DNA from: JBFMGD01 sp040751775
GTDB taxonomy: Bacteria; Bacillota; Dethiobacteria; DTU022
Reading direction: 5' to 3'
NCBI GenBank assembly: GCA_040751775.1
Contig: JBFMGD010000006.1
Coordinates: forward strand, 1-64,000
Length of the DNA stretch: 64,000 bases
Made by a program: the position numbers and the translations under genes. Positions 7,380 through 16,299 of the stretch are shown piece by piece. Each line of letters opens with the position of its first letter. The first letter of the stretch is position 1. Below the pieces are notes generated by a model, which searched no databases, was not told the origin of the DNA, and worked only from the letters and a program-made list of their open reading frames with translations.

Positions 7380-8516
7380 TTAAAGCATCTCCATAAAGGC
7401 CTGCAACCTGGTTTTAATTGCTCCGGCCGGAGTAAAACTGTAATTATCGTCAATCAGCAGCATCGGCAAATCCGCCTTTTTCAGGTGATCGCGCAGATCG
7501 GGGTAATCAAATTTGTGCGGGTCGCAAAACGAGATGATATACCCGACCACCCCGTCAACGTTGTATCTTTCGGCACGCTCCAGGATATAGTCAAACCGTT
7601 TTACTCCCGGGCCGCGATCGGTGCGGGGGCATTGAAAGTTTACCAGGTAGTGCTCTTTTAATCCTTCCAACGGGTCCCCGGTTTCCGGCACATCCTGATC
7701 CCACACCCGGAAGCCGATACAGGTATCGTCGGTGACCACGCTGCCGCCGGCCTCTTCAATCATCCGGTAAAAGGTGCTGTCATCCAGCAGACTGCCCCAG
7801 ACCAGAAGGCGCGGTCCGGGCGGATCCGGCAGGGCGCGTGCCTTGACCTCGGTAAGGGTCTCCTCAAGCAGGGTGATATACTCCTCGGCCGGCACGGCTC
7901 CGCCGGCGAGCAGCAGGTCAAGCATCTCGCTGCCCTTGATTAAGGGCGGGTTCTCCCGCCGCAGTGCATACAGCTCCCGGATCAGGGTCCGGTTCCGGTT
8001 GTAGCGCGCGATCGTCTGTTTCAGCTGATCCGCGGTCACGGTTACGCCGGTAAATTGTTCGAGGCTTTCTTTGAAAAAACCGAGTTCCCGGTGGAAAAAG
8101 CGCTGCGACCACGGCGTGAGCTGGTGCGGCACATTAAAGAGGCGGGAATAGGCCAGGGGACGATAGTAGGTCCAAACCCCGTAGAGCCGCTGCACCATGT
8201 CACAGCTGTGGGAAATCACCAACCCGTCCAGGAAGTCGAGCCTTCCCTTGGCGGCCTGGGCCAGGATATTGCGCACATAGGTGCAGCCGTACGGTTCCAC
8301 GTAGGCATCAGCCTCGGAGGTGGTATCGCCGGGCCGGCCGGTGATGCGGTAGGGGATCGCCCCGGCGGCGCTGATTATTTCAGGAGGCGCAAAACAGCAA
8401 AGGTAGCCGATTACCGGTTTCCCGGTCTCTTTTTTCAAGGCACAGATCCTCTCGTCACGCCTGCTTGCAATATGCGTCGCGCGCGCCAGACCTTGTAGCT
8501 GTTTACTCATGCTCAA
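7380..8516 (-). CDS. 2-hydroxyacyl-CoA dehydratase / benzoyl-CoA reductase-like subunit (HgdB type)
   Basis: 378 residues of the HGD-D family. Conserved cysteines appear in GYLCCFAPPEI (about residue 41), GCTYVRN, SHSCDMVQ, DDTCIGFR, NFQCPRTDRG and SFCDPHKFD; a subset would hold a [4Fe-4S] cluster. Family members form heterodimers that dehydrate 2-hydroxyacyl-CoA through ketyl radicals or reduce aromatic CoA esters, and need an ATP-driven activator (HgdC type). The partner is the gene upstream (8612-9934), 95 bases away. No activator gene is in the window. The substrate cannot be told. Confidence 0.8.
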   Translation of the reverse strand: MSMSKQLQGLARATHIASRRDERICALKKETGKPVIGYLCCFAPPEIISAAGAIPYRITGRPGDTTSEADAYVEPYGCTYVRNILAQAAKGRLDFLDGLVISHSCDMVQRLYGVWTYYRPLAYSRLFNVPHQLTPWSQRFFHRELGFFKESLEQFTGVTVTADQLKQTIARYNRNRTLIRELYALRRENPPLIKGSEMLDLLLAGGAVPAEEYITLLEETLTEVKARALPDPPGPRLLVWGSLLDDSTFYRMIEEAGGSVVTDDTCIGFRVWDQDVPETGDPLEGLKEHYLVNFQCPRTDRGPGVKRFDYILERAERYNVDGVVGYIISFCDPHKFDYPDLRDHLKKADLPMLLIDDNYSFTPAGAIKTRLQAFMEML

Positions 8517-8539
8517 ACTCTCCTTTGCCTAAGAAGCAA

Positions 8540-8570
8540 GGAAGCAAGGGGACGGTTCTTTTGCTCCCTT
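8540..8570. repeat. Dispersed repeat containing GGAAGCAAGGGGACGGTTCT
   Basis: GGAAGCAAGGGGACGGTTCT followed by TTTGCT and CCCTTG. The same 26-base core is present at 35856-35886 and a diverged copy lies on the other strand at 46491-46510. Confidence 0.6.
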
Positions 8571-8611
8571 GTTCTTGTTTTTTCTTTTATGAATTCTGAC
8601 CTCTGGATTCT

Positions 8612-9934
8612 TTAATCCTGTCTCCGCATCGTTTCCAGGAACGCGTGCAGCCTCGTCTTAATTTGCGCGTCCGACCAGAGGCGCGGATCAGCCATGTCGC
8701 TTTCAAAGATCAGGGAGGGCACGCCCATTGCCGCGAGCCGGTTCTTGGTATGAACTTCGCCGAAAGAGACGGCCCGGCAGGAGCGGGTCAGGTGCATCAC
8801 GGCGCCGTCCAGGCTGAAATCGCGCACAACTTCATCTAAAAGCTTGCTGCCGTAAAAGCCGCCGAACACGGCGGGATTGCATAATTCGGGCATAACCTCG
8901 GAGCCGTAATCGTGCATTCTTAAGGCTCTCTGCCAGGTGCGCTTGACAATCGCTTCCAGCGGGTTGCCCAGGTCGACTTCGAAGTTGTCGCCGACATTGT
9001 ATGTTGACTCCAGGGCGAAGACGGCTCCGAACGATTCGAGGTAGTTAAATATCCCCAGGTTGAACCAGGGGGGGAGGCCAAACCAGACCAGGCGGTATTT
9101 TTCATCTTCTACGATCCCGATTTTGTTGTCGACCCGGGCTTTGACCTCCTGGTAGATCTCCCGGTAAAAATCGACCGCTTCGGCTTCGCCGACCATGTAC
9201 ATCTGCGGGATAATCGCCGAAAAGTAATCCGTGGAGCCCATGGGACAGGGGACCGCCTGGCGCAGGGCCAGGGTGTCGCGCCAGTAAGCCAGCGCCTTGT
9301 GCGACAGGGCCATGATCTCGCGCAGCAGGTCCAGGTCTAATTTTTTCCCGGTCTGTTTTTCCAAAAATTCAACCTGGCCGAACAGGTCCTCACGAATCAG
9401 CTGCTGGTAGTGATCGGCGATGCGCGGATCGTGCGGATCGACATCCCATGGCGGGGAAAGCGGATCGCTGCTGTAAACCGGCACATCGAGAAAACGGGTG
9501 GCGATAGACTGAAACCATTTCCAGCGCGGTTCACAGATAAAACCGGAGCCCAGGAGCATGGATGGATTGCCCATACCGCCGGGCAAGGGGGATTCCGGCG
9601 GCGCTTCGCCGGTTTCCTTGACCAGTTTGCAGTAACCCATGGTATTGGTCACGTAAGAGCACAGTTCCTGTGAATAGCCGTCTCCTTCCGCCACTTCGAT
9701 AAAGCGCGGCGCGACCAGGCGGCTGGCGCACATGGTGCCGAAATTTTCCGGCCACTCCCAGAGCAGGTCAAAAGCTTTCAACAGTTCCGGCGGAACCCCG
9801 ACCATGCACCAGGCCAGCGGCTCATTGCTGAACCGTCGTTCAATCATGCGGGTAAAAAAGCGCGGCAGCATCTCTTTCATTTTTTTGGTTGTTTCCAGGT
9901 GGCGCCTAGCCCGGCTCATCTCACTCGTGGACAT
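8612..9934 (-). CDS. 2-hydroxyacyl-CoA dehydratase / benzoyl-CoA reductase-like subunit (larger partner)
   Basis: 440 residues, the larger partner of the HgdB-like protein encoded downstream. Cysteines in LAWCMVGVPPEL, GTMCASRLVAP, TMGYCKLV, GSGFICEPRW, ELCNPAV and LTRSCRAVSFGE are spread as in the two-subunit family. The start ATG 9934 has AAGGAGG upstream. The pair probably forms one cytoplasmic heterodimer. Because the family includes 2-hydroxyglutaryl-, lactoyl- and phenyllactyl-CoA dehydratases, benzoyl-CoA reductases and uncharacterised double-cubane proteins, I only assign the family. Confidence 0.78.
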   Translation of the reverse strand: MSTSEMSRARRHLETTKKMKEMLPRFFTRMIERRFSNEPLAWCMVGVPPELLKAFDLLWEWPENFGTMCASRLVAPRFIEVAEGDGYSQELCSYVTNTMGYCKLVKETGEAPPESPLPGGMGNPSMLLGSGFICEPRWKWFQSIATRFLDVPVYSSDPLSPPWDVDPHDPRIADHYQQLIREDLFGQVEFLEKQTGKKLDLDLLREIMALSHKALAYWRDTLALRQAVPCPMGSTDYFSAIIPQMYMVGEAEAVDFYREIYQEVKARVDNKIGIVEDEKYRLVWFGLPPWFNLGIFNYLESFGAVFALESTYNVGDNFEVDLGNPLEAIVKRTWQRALRMHDYGSEVMPELCNPAVFGGFYGSKLLDEVVRDFSLDGAVMHLTRSCRAVSFGEVHTKNRLAAMGVPSLIFESDMADPRLWSDAQIKTRLHAFLETMRRQD

Positions 9935-10026
9935 ACCCCTGCCTCCTTATATTTACAGGAAAATAGTCTTACTGCAGAAAATTCTCTACTTTATCATATT
10001 TCGTGAATAACTCGCTTAATCCTGCC

Positions 10027-10054
10027 GTATAACATAAACGGTATAACATAAACG
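10027..10054. repeat. 14-base tandem direct repeat
   Basis: Two exact head-to-tail copies of GTATAACATAAACG directly before the -35 box of the promoter at 10056-10084. Confidence 0.7.
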
Positions 10055-10055
10055 G

Positions 10056-10084
10056 TTGCCGCTTGACAGTAATAGTCTTATAAT
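10056..10084 (+). promoter_or_regulatory. Candidate sigma-A promoter
   Basis: TTGCCG and TATAAT separated by 17 bases. It would drive the truncated protease-like frame that starts near 10176. Confidence 0.5.
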
Positions 10085-10175
10085 CAAACAAACATCCGGT
10101 GCCGTCTGGTAAAATAAATCTATGAGAGTAGACTGTTCAGCTGGATCGAGGAAAAGGGAGAAAGGAGTGATCATC

Positions 10176-10508
10176 TTGGATCTAACTACCACTCCCATAT
10201 CCAAAGGCAGCAGCGGCGGACCCCTGGTGAATATGCGGGGTGAAGTGATCGGCGTAAATACTCTGACTCATATTACCGGGCAGAATTTGAACTTCGCCGT
10301 CCCCGTGGATCTAATCCGGCGCTTGTTGGAAACCGCCGGCAGCGGTGTCACTGTGGCTGAAGTGTTTGCCGGCGGCCGGCAGTCCGGCGGTCATTACGTC
10401 GCCGAGCCCGGTGAAAGTGCTGTGATTTTGCAGTGGGAAGGAAACGCCGATCTGGACCTGGAGATTTGGAGCGAAGATTTCGGTTTTCTAGGAACCGCGG
10501 CCGGCTGA
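10176..10508 (+). pseudogene. Truncated trypsin-like (HtrA/DegP-type) serine protease remnant
   Basis: The frame keeps the C-terminal half of a trypsin-fold protease: ISKGSSGGPLVNMRGEVIGV contains the nucleophile serine, and NLNFAVPVDLIRRLL is the family's last strand and helix. The His and Asp parts of the catalytic triad are absent, and the frame stops soon after a segment like the start of a beta-sandwich domain (ILQWEGNADLDLEIW). AGAAAGGAG lies 8 bases before TTG 10176, and an in-frame ATG at 10122 has none. The strong Shine-Dalgarno site suggests that the piece may still be translated. It looks like a gene that lost both its 5' and 3' parts. Confidence 0.6.
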
Positions 10509-10517
10509 CGGATCTCG

Positions 10518-10546
10518 TTGACAACAAAGGCCGAAAGTGTTAGGTT
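10518..10546 (+). promoter_or_regulatory. Candidate promoter of hisG
   Basis: A perfect TTGACA -35 box, a 17-base spacer and a weak -10 box TAGGTT, 43 bases before the hisG start. Confidence 0.4.
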
Positions 10547-10588
10547 AGAAATATTATTTTTAAGCCGGGTAAAGGGAGAGGGTAAGCG

Positions 10589-11461
10589 ATGGAAAAATTG
10601 AAGCTGGGGCTGCCGGCAGGCAGCCTGCAGGAACCAACCCTGGAAATGTTTAAAAAAGCGGGTTACAATATCAGCATCGGCGAACGGTCGTATTATCCCT
10701 ATATCGATGATGAAGAGATTGAATGCGTCCTGATGCGGGCCCAGGAGATCCCAAAGTATGTGGCGGAAAAGGTGCTCGATGTAGGGGTTACGGGAAAGGA
10801 CTGGATTACCGAAACCGGCGTCGTCGTGGAGGAAATGGCCGATCTGACCTATTCCAAGCGGGGATTGCGCCCCGTGCGGCTGGTTCTGGCCGTGCCCCGG
10901 GATTCCGAGATCAACAGCGCCGCCGATCTTGAAGGTAAGCGCGTCGCCACCGAGCTGGTGGAAACCACCCGGCGTTATCTGCAGGAGAAAGGGATTAACG
11001 CGACTGTAACCTTCTCCTGGGGGGCTACCGAAGTAAAACCGCCTTTGTTGGCCGATGCTATTGCGGAGCTGACCGAGACGGGGCGTTCATTGAAGGCTAA
11101 TCACCTGCGCATCATCGAAACCATTTTAATCTCCACTCCGCGGGTAATCATGAATGAGGAAAGCTTTCGGGATCCGTGGAAATTAAAAAAAGTGGAGCAT
11201 ATGATCACTCTGCTTAAAGGCGCGCTGCTGGCGGAACAGAAAGTGATGCTTAAAATGAACGTGCATCAGGAAAACCTGGGACAGGTTGTCGCGATGCTGC
11301 CTGCTTTGCGCAAGCCGACAATATCCAATTTGTGTGAGGATAGTTGGGTCGCCATCGAGAGTGTGGTGGACGAGAAGACGGTCCGCGATTTGATTTGCAA
11401 ATTAAAAGATGCCGGCGCCGAGGGGATCATCGAATACCCGTTGAATAAGATTATTCCTTAA
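10589..11461 (+). CDS. hisG: ATP phosphoribosyltransferase, long form
   Basis: 290 residues. The catalytic part begins KLKLGLPAGSLQEPT and includes DVGVTGKDWI and the PRPP region ATELVETTRRYL. The last ~75 residues form the ACT-like regulatory domain of long-form HisG, ending in GAEGIIEYPLNKI. It joins ATP and PRPP as the first, histidine-inhibited step of histidine synthesis. The long form does not need HisZ, and no hisZ is seen. It stands alone, apart from any other his gene. GGGAGAGGG lies before ATG 10589. Confidence 0.92.
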   Translation: MEKLKLGLPAGSLQEPTLEMFKKAGYNISIGERSYYPYIDDEEIECVLMRAQEIPKYVAEKVLDVGVTGKDWITETGVVVEEMADLTYSKRGLRPVRLVLAVPRDSEINSAADLEGKRVATELVETTRRYLQEKGINATVTFSWGATEVKPPLLADAIAELTETGRSLKANHLRIIETILISTPRVIMNEESFRDPWKLKKVEHMITLLKGALLAEQKVMLKMNVHQENLGQVVAMLPALRKPTISNLCEDSWVAIESVVDEKTVRDLICKLKDAGAEGIIEYPLNKIIP

Positions 11462-11516
11462 AGATTCAACGAAATGCGTGTCAGCGGTAGCTACTGTGTT
11501 CCGAGCCCAGCGGTAG

Positions 11517-11544
11517 TTGACGTAAACAGTCTAAGTGTTATAAT
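11517..11544 (+). promoter_or_regulatory. Sigma-A promoter of the foldase gene
   Basis: TTGACG and TATAAT with a 16-base spacer, about 85 bases before the start at 11629. Confidence 0.65.
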
Positions 11545-11628
11545 AGGAAGGTGCGGCGCTTTGCTGTGCTGTGGCAGGCGCCGGTAGCAGCGACAACCGA
11601 TTTTTAAATAAATAGAGAGGTGAAACTT

Positions 11629-12540
11629 TTGACAAACGGAGCGGAATCTAAAGAGAGGGTCCGATTTCGGCTTCAACCCCAGTCTGTTGTGATCCTGATC
11701 CTGGCGCTAGCCCTCCTGGGAACGGTGTTTGCCTTTTTTTATTTGCAGAGCGACCAGGTTGTGGCAACGGTAAACGGTGAGAAAATTACCAGGGATGAGC
11801 TGTTTGAGGCAATGTATGCCCAGGGCGGCCAGGAAGCGCTGGATAATATCATCACCCGAAAATTGATCCTGCAGGAAGGGAACCGGCTGGGAATCAACGT
11901 TACCGAAGCGGAGATCGATGAAGAAATCGAGCAGTTGATTGTGGAAAATTCCATGGGTTCCGAAGAAGAACTGGTTAGCCGCCTTGACTATTATGGCATT
12001 ACCATGGCATCTTTCCGGGAAGACGCAATGTTGAATATCCTGGCCCGGAAAATAGCGCAGAGCCATATCGAAATCTCGGAAGAAGAAGCGGTGGAGTATT
12101 TCAGCAGCAACCAGGAATCTTTTAATATCCCGGAAGAGATTGAAGCGCGCCATATTTTAGTGGAGACTGAAGATGAAGCAAATGAAATTATTGCCCTGCT
12201 GGAACAGGGTGGCGATTTTGCCCAGTTGGCCAAAGAGCGCTCTCAAGATCCCGGGTCCAAGGATACGGGCGGCAACCTGGGTTTCTTTTCCAGGGGAACG
12301 ATGATGCCTGAATTCGAAGAAGTTGCCTTTGCCCTGGCCGTGGGTGGGCGTAGTGAACCGGTGGAAACTTCGTACGGTTTTCATGTAATCGAGCTGCTTA
12401 AACATAAGGAAAGCAGTGAGGTTTCATACGAGGAAGTCAAGGACCTGGTCAAAGAAAGGGTTCTTGAAGAAAAAACCTACGAGTATATTTATGAAATGCT
12501 TGAAGGCTTACGCCAGGCAGCCGATATCGTTTATAAATAA
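11629..12540 (+). CDS. Membrane-anchored parvulin-type peptidyl-prolyl isomerase (PrsA/SurA-like)
   Basis: About 303 residues. A single membrane segment (VVILILALALLGTVFAFFY) near the N-terminus anchors it, without a lipobox. A SurA-like N-domain follows (VNGEKITRDELFEAMY). The parvulin domain at about 175-285 carries EARHILVETEDEA, DPGSKDTGGNLGFFSRG and SYGFHVIELL. It would help fold secreted proteins outside the membrane. GAGAGGTGA sits before TTG 11629; a GTG at 11620 is the other choice but overlaps the Shine-Dalgarno site. It ends with a clear terminator. Confidence 0.85.
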   Translation: MTNGAESKERVRFRLQPQSVVILILALALLGTVFAFFYLQSDQVVATVNGEKITRDELFEAMYAQGGQEALDNIITRKLILQEGNRLGINVTEAEIDEEIEQLIVENSMGSEEELVSRLDYYGITMASFREDAMLNILARKIAQSHIEISEEEAVEYFSSNQESFNIPEEIEARHILVETEDEANEIIALLEQGGDFAQLAKERSQDPGSKDTGGNLGFFSRGTMMPEFEEVAFALAVGGRSEPVETSYGFHVIELLKHKESSEVSYEEVKDLVKERVLEEKTYEYIYEMLEGLRQAADIVYK

Positions 12541-12565
12541 GATGCAGGCTCTCCCTCAGCATATA

Positions 12566-12590
12566 AACCCCGGGTTGCCGGGGTTTTTTT
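12566..12590 (+). terminator. Rho-independent terminator after the foldase gene
   Basis: AACCCCGG / CCGGGGTT stem with loop GTTG, continuing into seven T residues. Confidence 0.9.
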
Positions 12591-12708
12591 ATGAGATGGG
12601 TATTGCGCAGCAGCGCGGCCGGGTTGTCAGTTATAAACAGCCCCTGACGATGCATATAATCAAATTAGTATTCAAATAAAAGATTTGCACACGGAGGGGG
12701 AACCGGAG

Positions 12709-13287
12709 ATGTTATATGCTGCCCAAGTGGCCAGGCCTGTAACGACGGCGCTACTGGCCGCCTTGCTGTGGGGATTGATTTTCGCCGGAGGGTGCCGCTC
12801 GGGCGGAGCTCCTGCCGATGAACCGGGAGAGAATGCAGTGAACGGCGACCCGGTCGAAGTGGTGCTCTTTTTTGCCGATGCGGCGGCGGTGGATACCGGC
12901 ATTACCGAAAACGGCTTGTACGTGGCCCCGCTCTCGCGAGAGCTGCCCGGCGGTGAAGGTCTCGTCCTCAGGACGCTGAAGCAGTTATCACGGGGCCCGC
13001 TGCCCGGCGAAGGTGCTTTTTACGGCACTCTTCCGGTAACGGCTCAGATTTTGAGTTTCGAATTGACCGACGGTGTCGCGGTGATTGACTACTCACCCGA
13101 GCTGCTTTCAGACAGCCCGGGCGGCTCGCTGACTGGAATCGTATTCATGCAATCCCTGGTATTCACCGCCACCCAGTTTCCGGAGGTCGAAAAAGTCCTG
13201 GTTTTAGTGGAAGGCGACCCCTGGTCCGACGGTCACTTTCTCTGGGATGAACCGATCGGACGTGATGATTTATCCGGCGCAGAATAA
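12709..13287 (+). CDS. GerMN-domain lipoprotein (sporulation/germination family)
   Basis: 192 residues from ATG 12709 (GGAGGGGG upstream; a TTG at 12685 is in frame but has no such site). The N-terminal hydrophobic stretch ends in IFAGGC, an acceptable lipobox, so a lipid-anchored outer-membrane-face protein is likely. The rest fits the GerMN domain: VVLFFAD, an alternating strand pattern, then EGLVLRTLKQLSRGP and GVAVIDYSPEL. In Bacillus GerM the domain occurs in duplicate and acts in spore formation and germination; here there is one copy. Confidence 0.75.
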   Translation: MLYAAQVARPVTTALLAALLWGLIFAGGCRSGGAPADEPGENAVNGDPVEVVLFFADAAAVDTGITENGLYVAPLSRELPGGEGLVLRTLKQLSRGPLPGEGAFYGTLPVTAQILSFELTDGVAVIDYSPELLSDSPGGSLTGIVFMQSLVFTATQFPEVEKVLVLVEGDPWSDGHFLWDEPIGRDDLSGAE

Positions 13288-13315
13288 TGATCGAGGCGGT
13301 ACTTAGCCGGCGGAA

Positions 13316-14077
13316 TCAGGCGCGGGTGGAGCGGAGCTTGTGCATGCGGGAGCCGGCCAGTTGGACGGCAATTTCATGGGCTTGCCGCTCCAAGGTTTCA
13401 TCCAGTTCTCTGAAAGTAAACGGCTGGTTCCGGTAAGCGAGCGCTTTTTCGAGCAGGTAGTCGGTCAGCCAGGGGTTTTTCGGCAGCAAGGAACCGTGCA
13501 AATAGGTGCCGATCACATTGCGATAGACAACCCCTTCGGTTTTGTCGGTACCGTTATTGCCGAAACCGTTCACCACTTGCCCGAGGGGCTGGACGGAAGG
13601 GCCGAGAAAGGTACGGCCGGCATGATTTTCAAAACCGACCAGGGTGCGGGGCGGATCCCACAGGTTGCAGCGAGTGACAATATTCCCGATCATGCGTTTA
13701 CGGCCGGCCTCTGTATACAGATCTAAAATTTCCAACCCCGGGATGCGTTCTCCCTGGAAGGTCGCGTAGTACTGCCCAAGCAACTGGTACGAGCCGCAGA
13801 TAGCCAGAATAACCGCTCCCGCTTCAACAGCCTGCAGCATCTCCTCCCGCCTGCCCTTGAGGTCGCCGGCAACCAGTTTTTGCTCATAATCCTGGCCGCC
13901 GCCCATGAAGAGAAGATCGCACGCGGTAAAGTCTATTTTTTCGCCGGGTTGGACGGGAACCAGGTTGACCTGGATACCGTGCCAGAGAGCCCGCTGTACC
14001 AGGGCCAGCACATTGCCGCGATCTCCGTAAAGGTTCAGGTGTTCCGGGTAGAGGTGATAAAGATTAATAATGGCCAT
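13316..14077 (-). CDS. gatD: Lipid II isoglutaminyl synthase, glutaminase subunit GatD (copy 1)
   Basis: 253 residues of the CobB/CobQ-like class I glutamine amidotransferase fold. The nucleophile is in ILAICGSYQLLG and the catalytic histidine in IGTYLHGSLLPKNP. GatD provides ammonia to MurT, which amidates the alpha-carboxyl of D-Glu in lipid II. The start ATG directly abuts the TAA of the murT gene upstream. A second murT-gatD pair lies at 19208-21409; the two GatD proteins share most motifs, including IYHLYPEHLNLYGDRGN-like N-termini. Confidence 0.88.
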   Translation of the reverse strand: MAIINLYHLYPEHLNLYGDRGNVLALVQRALWHGIQVNLVPVQPGEKIDFTACDLLFMGGGQDYEQKLVAGDLKGRREEMLQAVEAGAVILAICGSYQLLGQYYATFQGERIPGLEILDLYTEAGRKRMIGNIVTRCNLWDPPRTLVGFENHAGRTFLGPSVQPLGQVVNGFGNNGTDKTEGVVYRNVIGTYLHGSLLPKNPWLTDYLLEKALAYRNQPFTFRELDETLERQAHEIAVQLAGSRMHKLRSTRA

Positions 14078-15535
14078 TTATGTTCCCTCCCAATACGGCC
14101 GTCCCACACCCATTGCATTAAGCATGCGCCGCATCTCCAGCATGGCCGTGTAGTTCGGCAAGATGAACAGTGTTTCACCCGGCGGGGTTTGCTCAAGGCT
14201 GTTCAGGACAGCCTGCTTCATGTTTGTCTCAACCCGGATCGCCGCGGGGGGCAGGCCGGCGTATTTCAGGCGGACAGCCATATCCAGGGCGCGGGCACCC
14301 GTAACAATTACACTGGAAAGTTGTTTCTCGTTTCCGGCTAACTGTTCAAAGTCGACATCCCATAACCATGACACATCGGTGCCGTCAGCCACTCGATCGT
14401 TAATCGCGATTAACAGGTGAGCGCCGGACTGCTGTTCAATAACCGTGCGCAACACCTCGTTGGCGCCGACCGGATTCTTAATTAAAGCCATCAGCAGTGT
14501 CCGCTCTTCCATGGCAAATCGTTCCATGCGCCCGAATGACGGTTCGGCCTCTTCCAGGGCGGCTTTAATCACCGCTGTTGAAACCCCCAATGCCGCAGCG
14601 CAGGTAACAGAGGCCAGGGCGTTATAGAGATTGTATATGCCCAACAGCGGGTAGGCCGCGCGAAGCGGTTCACCCCGAATGAGCAACTCAAGCGTCGTGG
14701 TCCCGCCGGAATTCAAGTCGCGCCGCATTAATTTTACGTCCGGTTCGGGGCGCTTAAAATCACAGGCGAGGCAGCGGTAGCGGCCCAGGTGGGCGAAATA
14801 GACCTGGTCAAAATGCAGTTTTTGATGGCAGCGCGGGCATGATTTGATATCCCGGCCCGTATTTTGTGAATGATCCGGGGGAAGCTCAAGTTCCAGCCCG
14901 TAATACCACCTGGCTGCCTGCCCGTTGTCCTCAATACTGGTCAGGGAAGGATCGTCGGCGTTGAGAACCATAAACCCGTCGGCGGGAAGGGAGTGCAACC
15001 CCTGGCCGATCGATTTCTGGATATGGTCTACTTCTCCATATCGGTCCAACTGGTCGCGGAAAATATTGGTGACGATAACTCCGCGCGGTTGAAGCTTTTC
15101 TACCAGCGCCGGGAAGGCGCCTTCATCCACTTCCATGACGCCGATATCGCCGGGCAGCCTGGCTTGCCATGAACTGGAACCGATTAGCGATGAAGCTACT
15201 CCCCAGGACATGTTGGAGCCGGATTGGTTGTGTACGCACCGGTAGCCGGCCCGCTTTAAAATACCGGTAAGCAGGGTTGAGGTCGTTGTTTTACCGTTCG
15301 TTCCAGTTACCAGCAAGTTGCCGTGGCTCAACTGACCGGCCAGGGCCGGCAATAAATCAGGAAAAAATCTCAGGGCGGTCCGCCCCGGTAAAGTTGTACC
15401 GCCCCGGCCGGATATGCGGGTTGCACCGATCAGTGCTTTGCCCAGCCAGACTGCACCCAGCTGCTTCAGGTTAAGGTGATGGTTTCGGGAAACTGCTGCC
15501 GCCGGGGTTTCTCTGGAACGAAGATTGTTTTCCAC
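14078..15535 (-). CDS. murT: Lipid II isoglutaminyl synthase, Mur-ligase subunit MurT (copy 1)
   Basis: 485 residues of the Mur ligase family with C-terminal DUF1727. The ATP loop is VTGTNGKTTTSTLL. A MurT-type zinc ribbon (CPRCHQKLHF...CLACDF) is inserted in the central domain, and NPVGANEVLRTV and DVDFEQLAG mark the C-domain. The GTG start follows AAGGAG at a rather long distance, so the first residues are uncertain. It works with the adjacent GatD on lipid II at the inner face of the membrane. Confidence 0.88.
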   Translation of the reverse strand: MENNLRSRETPAAAVSRNHHLNLKQLGAVWLGKALIGATRISGRGGTTLPGRTALRFFPDLLPALAGQLSHGNLLVTGTNGKTTTSTLLTGILKRAGYRCVHNQSGSNMSWGVASSLIGSSSWQARLPGDIGVMEVDEGAFPALVEKLQPRGVIVTNIFRDQLDRYGEVDHIQKSIGQGLHSLPADGFMVLNADDPSLTSIEDNGQAARWYYGLELELPPDHSQNTGRDIKSCPRCHQKLHFDQVYFAHLGRYRCLACDFKRPEPDVKLMRRDLNSGGTTTLELLIRGEPLRAAYPLLGIYNLYNALASVTCAAALGVSTAVIKAALEEAEPSFGRMERFAMEERTLLMALIKNPVGANEVLRTVIEQQSGAHLLIAINDRVADGTDVSWLWDVDFEQLAGNEKQLSSVIVTGARALDMAVRLKYAGLPPAAIRVETNMKQAVLNSLEQTPPGETLFILPNYTAMLEMRRMLNAMGVGRPYWEGT

Positions 15536-15765
15536 TGATCTTATGCGGTTTCTCCTTCTGTTTATGGTTAGGTAAGACCATTCAACTTTCGACGCCTGCG
15601 GTTGTTTTCCTGCCCGGCAAATGGTTGAACTCTTGTTTAAATTATTTCCAAAATTAGATTATTTAATCCCGCCCCCAGGCAGGATCTAGCAACTGCCGGT
15701 CGAAAATTAAAGAGTGGCTCATCTAAAGCCGCGCGTTTTGAAGCGGTGCCAGCAGCTCTAAATAG

Positions 15766-15803
15766 GCGGGCCTGGCTATGCATGCCGCATGAACCAGGCT
15801 CGC
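15766..15803. repeat. Inverted repeat between murT and the CBS gene
   Basis: GCGGGCCTGG (15766-15775) pairs with CCAGGCTCGC (15794-15803) over ten bases with one G-U pair. There is no T-run, so it is a weak terminator candidate for the leftward CBS gene. The rest of 15536-15831 shows nothing I can name. Confidence 0.4.
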
Positions 15804-15831
15804 GGTAGTATTAAACCGCTAACAATAACGG

Positions 15832-16299
15832 TTACTTGCCGGCCATATTATGGACCAGGTCGGCCCGGGTAATGATCCCCAGCAGCTTTCCCGCCGCGTC
15901 GACGATCGGAACCCGGTTGATGCGGCGCCGGCTCATCAGGACGGCCAGTTCTGTGATCGGGGTGTTTTCATCGGCGGTATGGACTTTTTTCGTCATTACC
16001 TGGCCGACGCTTGTCTTGGCAATCAGGTCGATCCCTTTGCGCAGTGAAGCAAGGTCGGTTATGTCGGCATGGGGGGAAATCCAACCGGACATGTCTGCAA
16101 AGGGAATCACGCTTATCTTTTGCGAGTAGCGCACGATATCGGTATCCGACAGGACGCCGACCACGACATCGTTTTCGTCCACTACCGGGACGCCGCTGAA
16201 TTTATGCTGGGCCAGCAAATCAACTACTTCCTTGATCGTTTGATTTTCTTTGACACTGATTACAGGAGTGGTCATGATCTCCCGGGCAATTATAGACAA
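15832..16299 (-). CDS. Tandem CBS-domain protein
   Basis: Two CBS motifs with little else: IMTTPVISVKENQTIKEVV...GVPVVDENDVVVGVLSDTDI in the first and VMTKKVHTADENTPITELA...RVPIVDAAGKLLGIITRADL in the second. Such proteins bind adenine nucleotides and regulate partners. TTG 16299 with AAGGGGG upstream is preferred, giving 155 residues; an ATG at 16374 would add 25 residues that do not look like the family and has no ribosome site. It is divergent from adenine deaminase, so a purine-linked role is possible but unproven. Confidence 0.8.
   Translation of the reverse strand: MSIIAREIMTTPVISVKENQTIKEVVDLLAQHKFSGVPVVDENDVVVGVLSDTDIVRYSQKISVIPFADMSGWISPHADITDLASLRKGIDLIAKTSVGQVMTKKVHTADENTPITELAVLMSRRRINRVPIVDAAGKLLGIITRADLVHNMAGK

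Noticed and set aside
10063..10084. TTGACA ... TATAAT promoter
   Set aside because: The two boxes are only 10 bases apart. TTGCCG at 10056-10061 with 17 bases to the same TATAAT is the better pairing.
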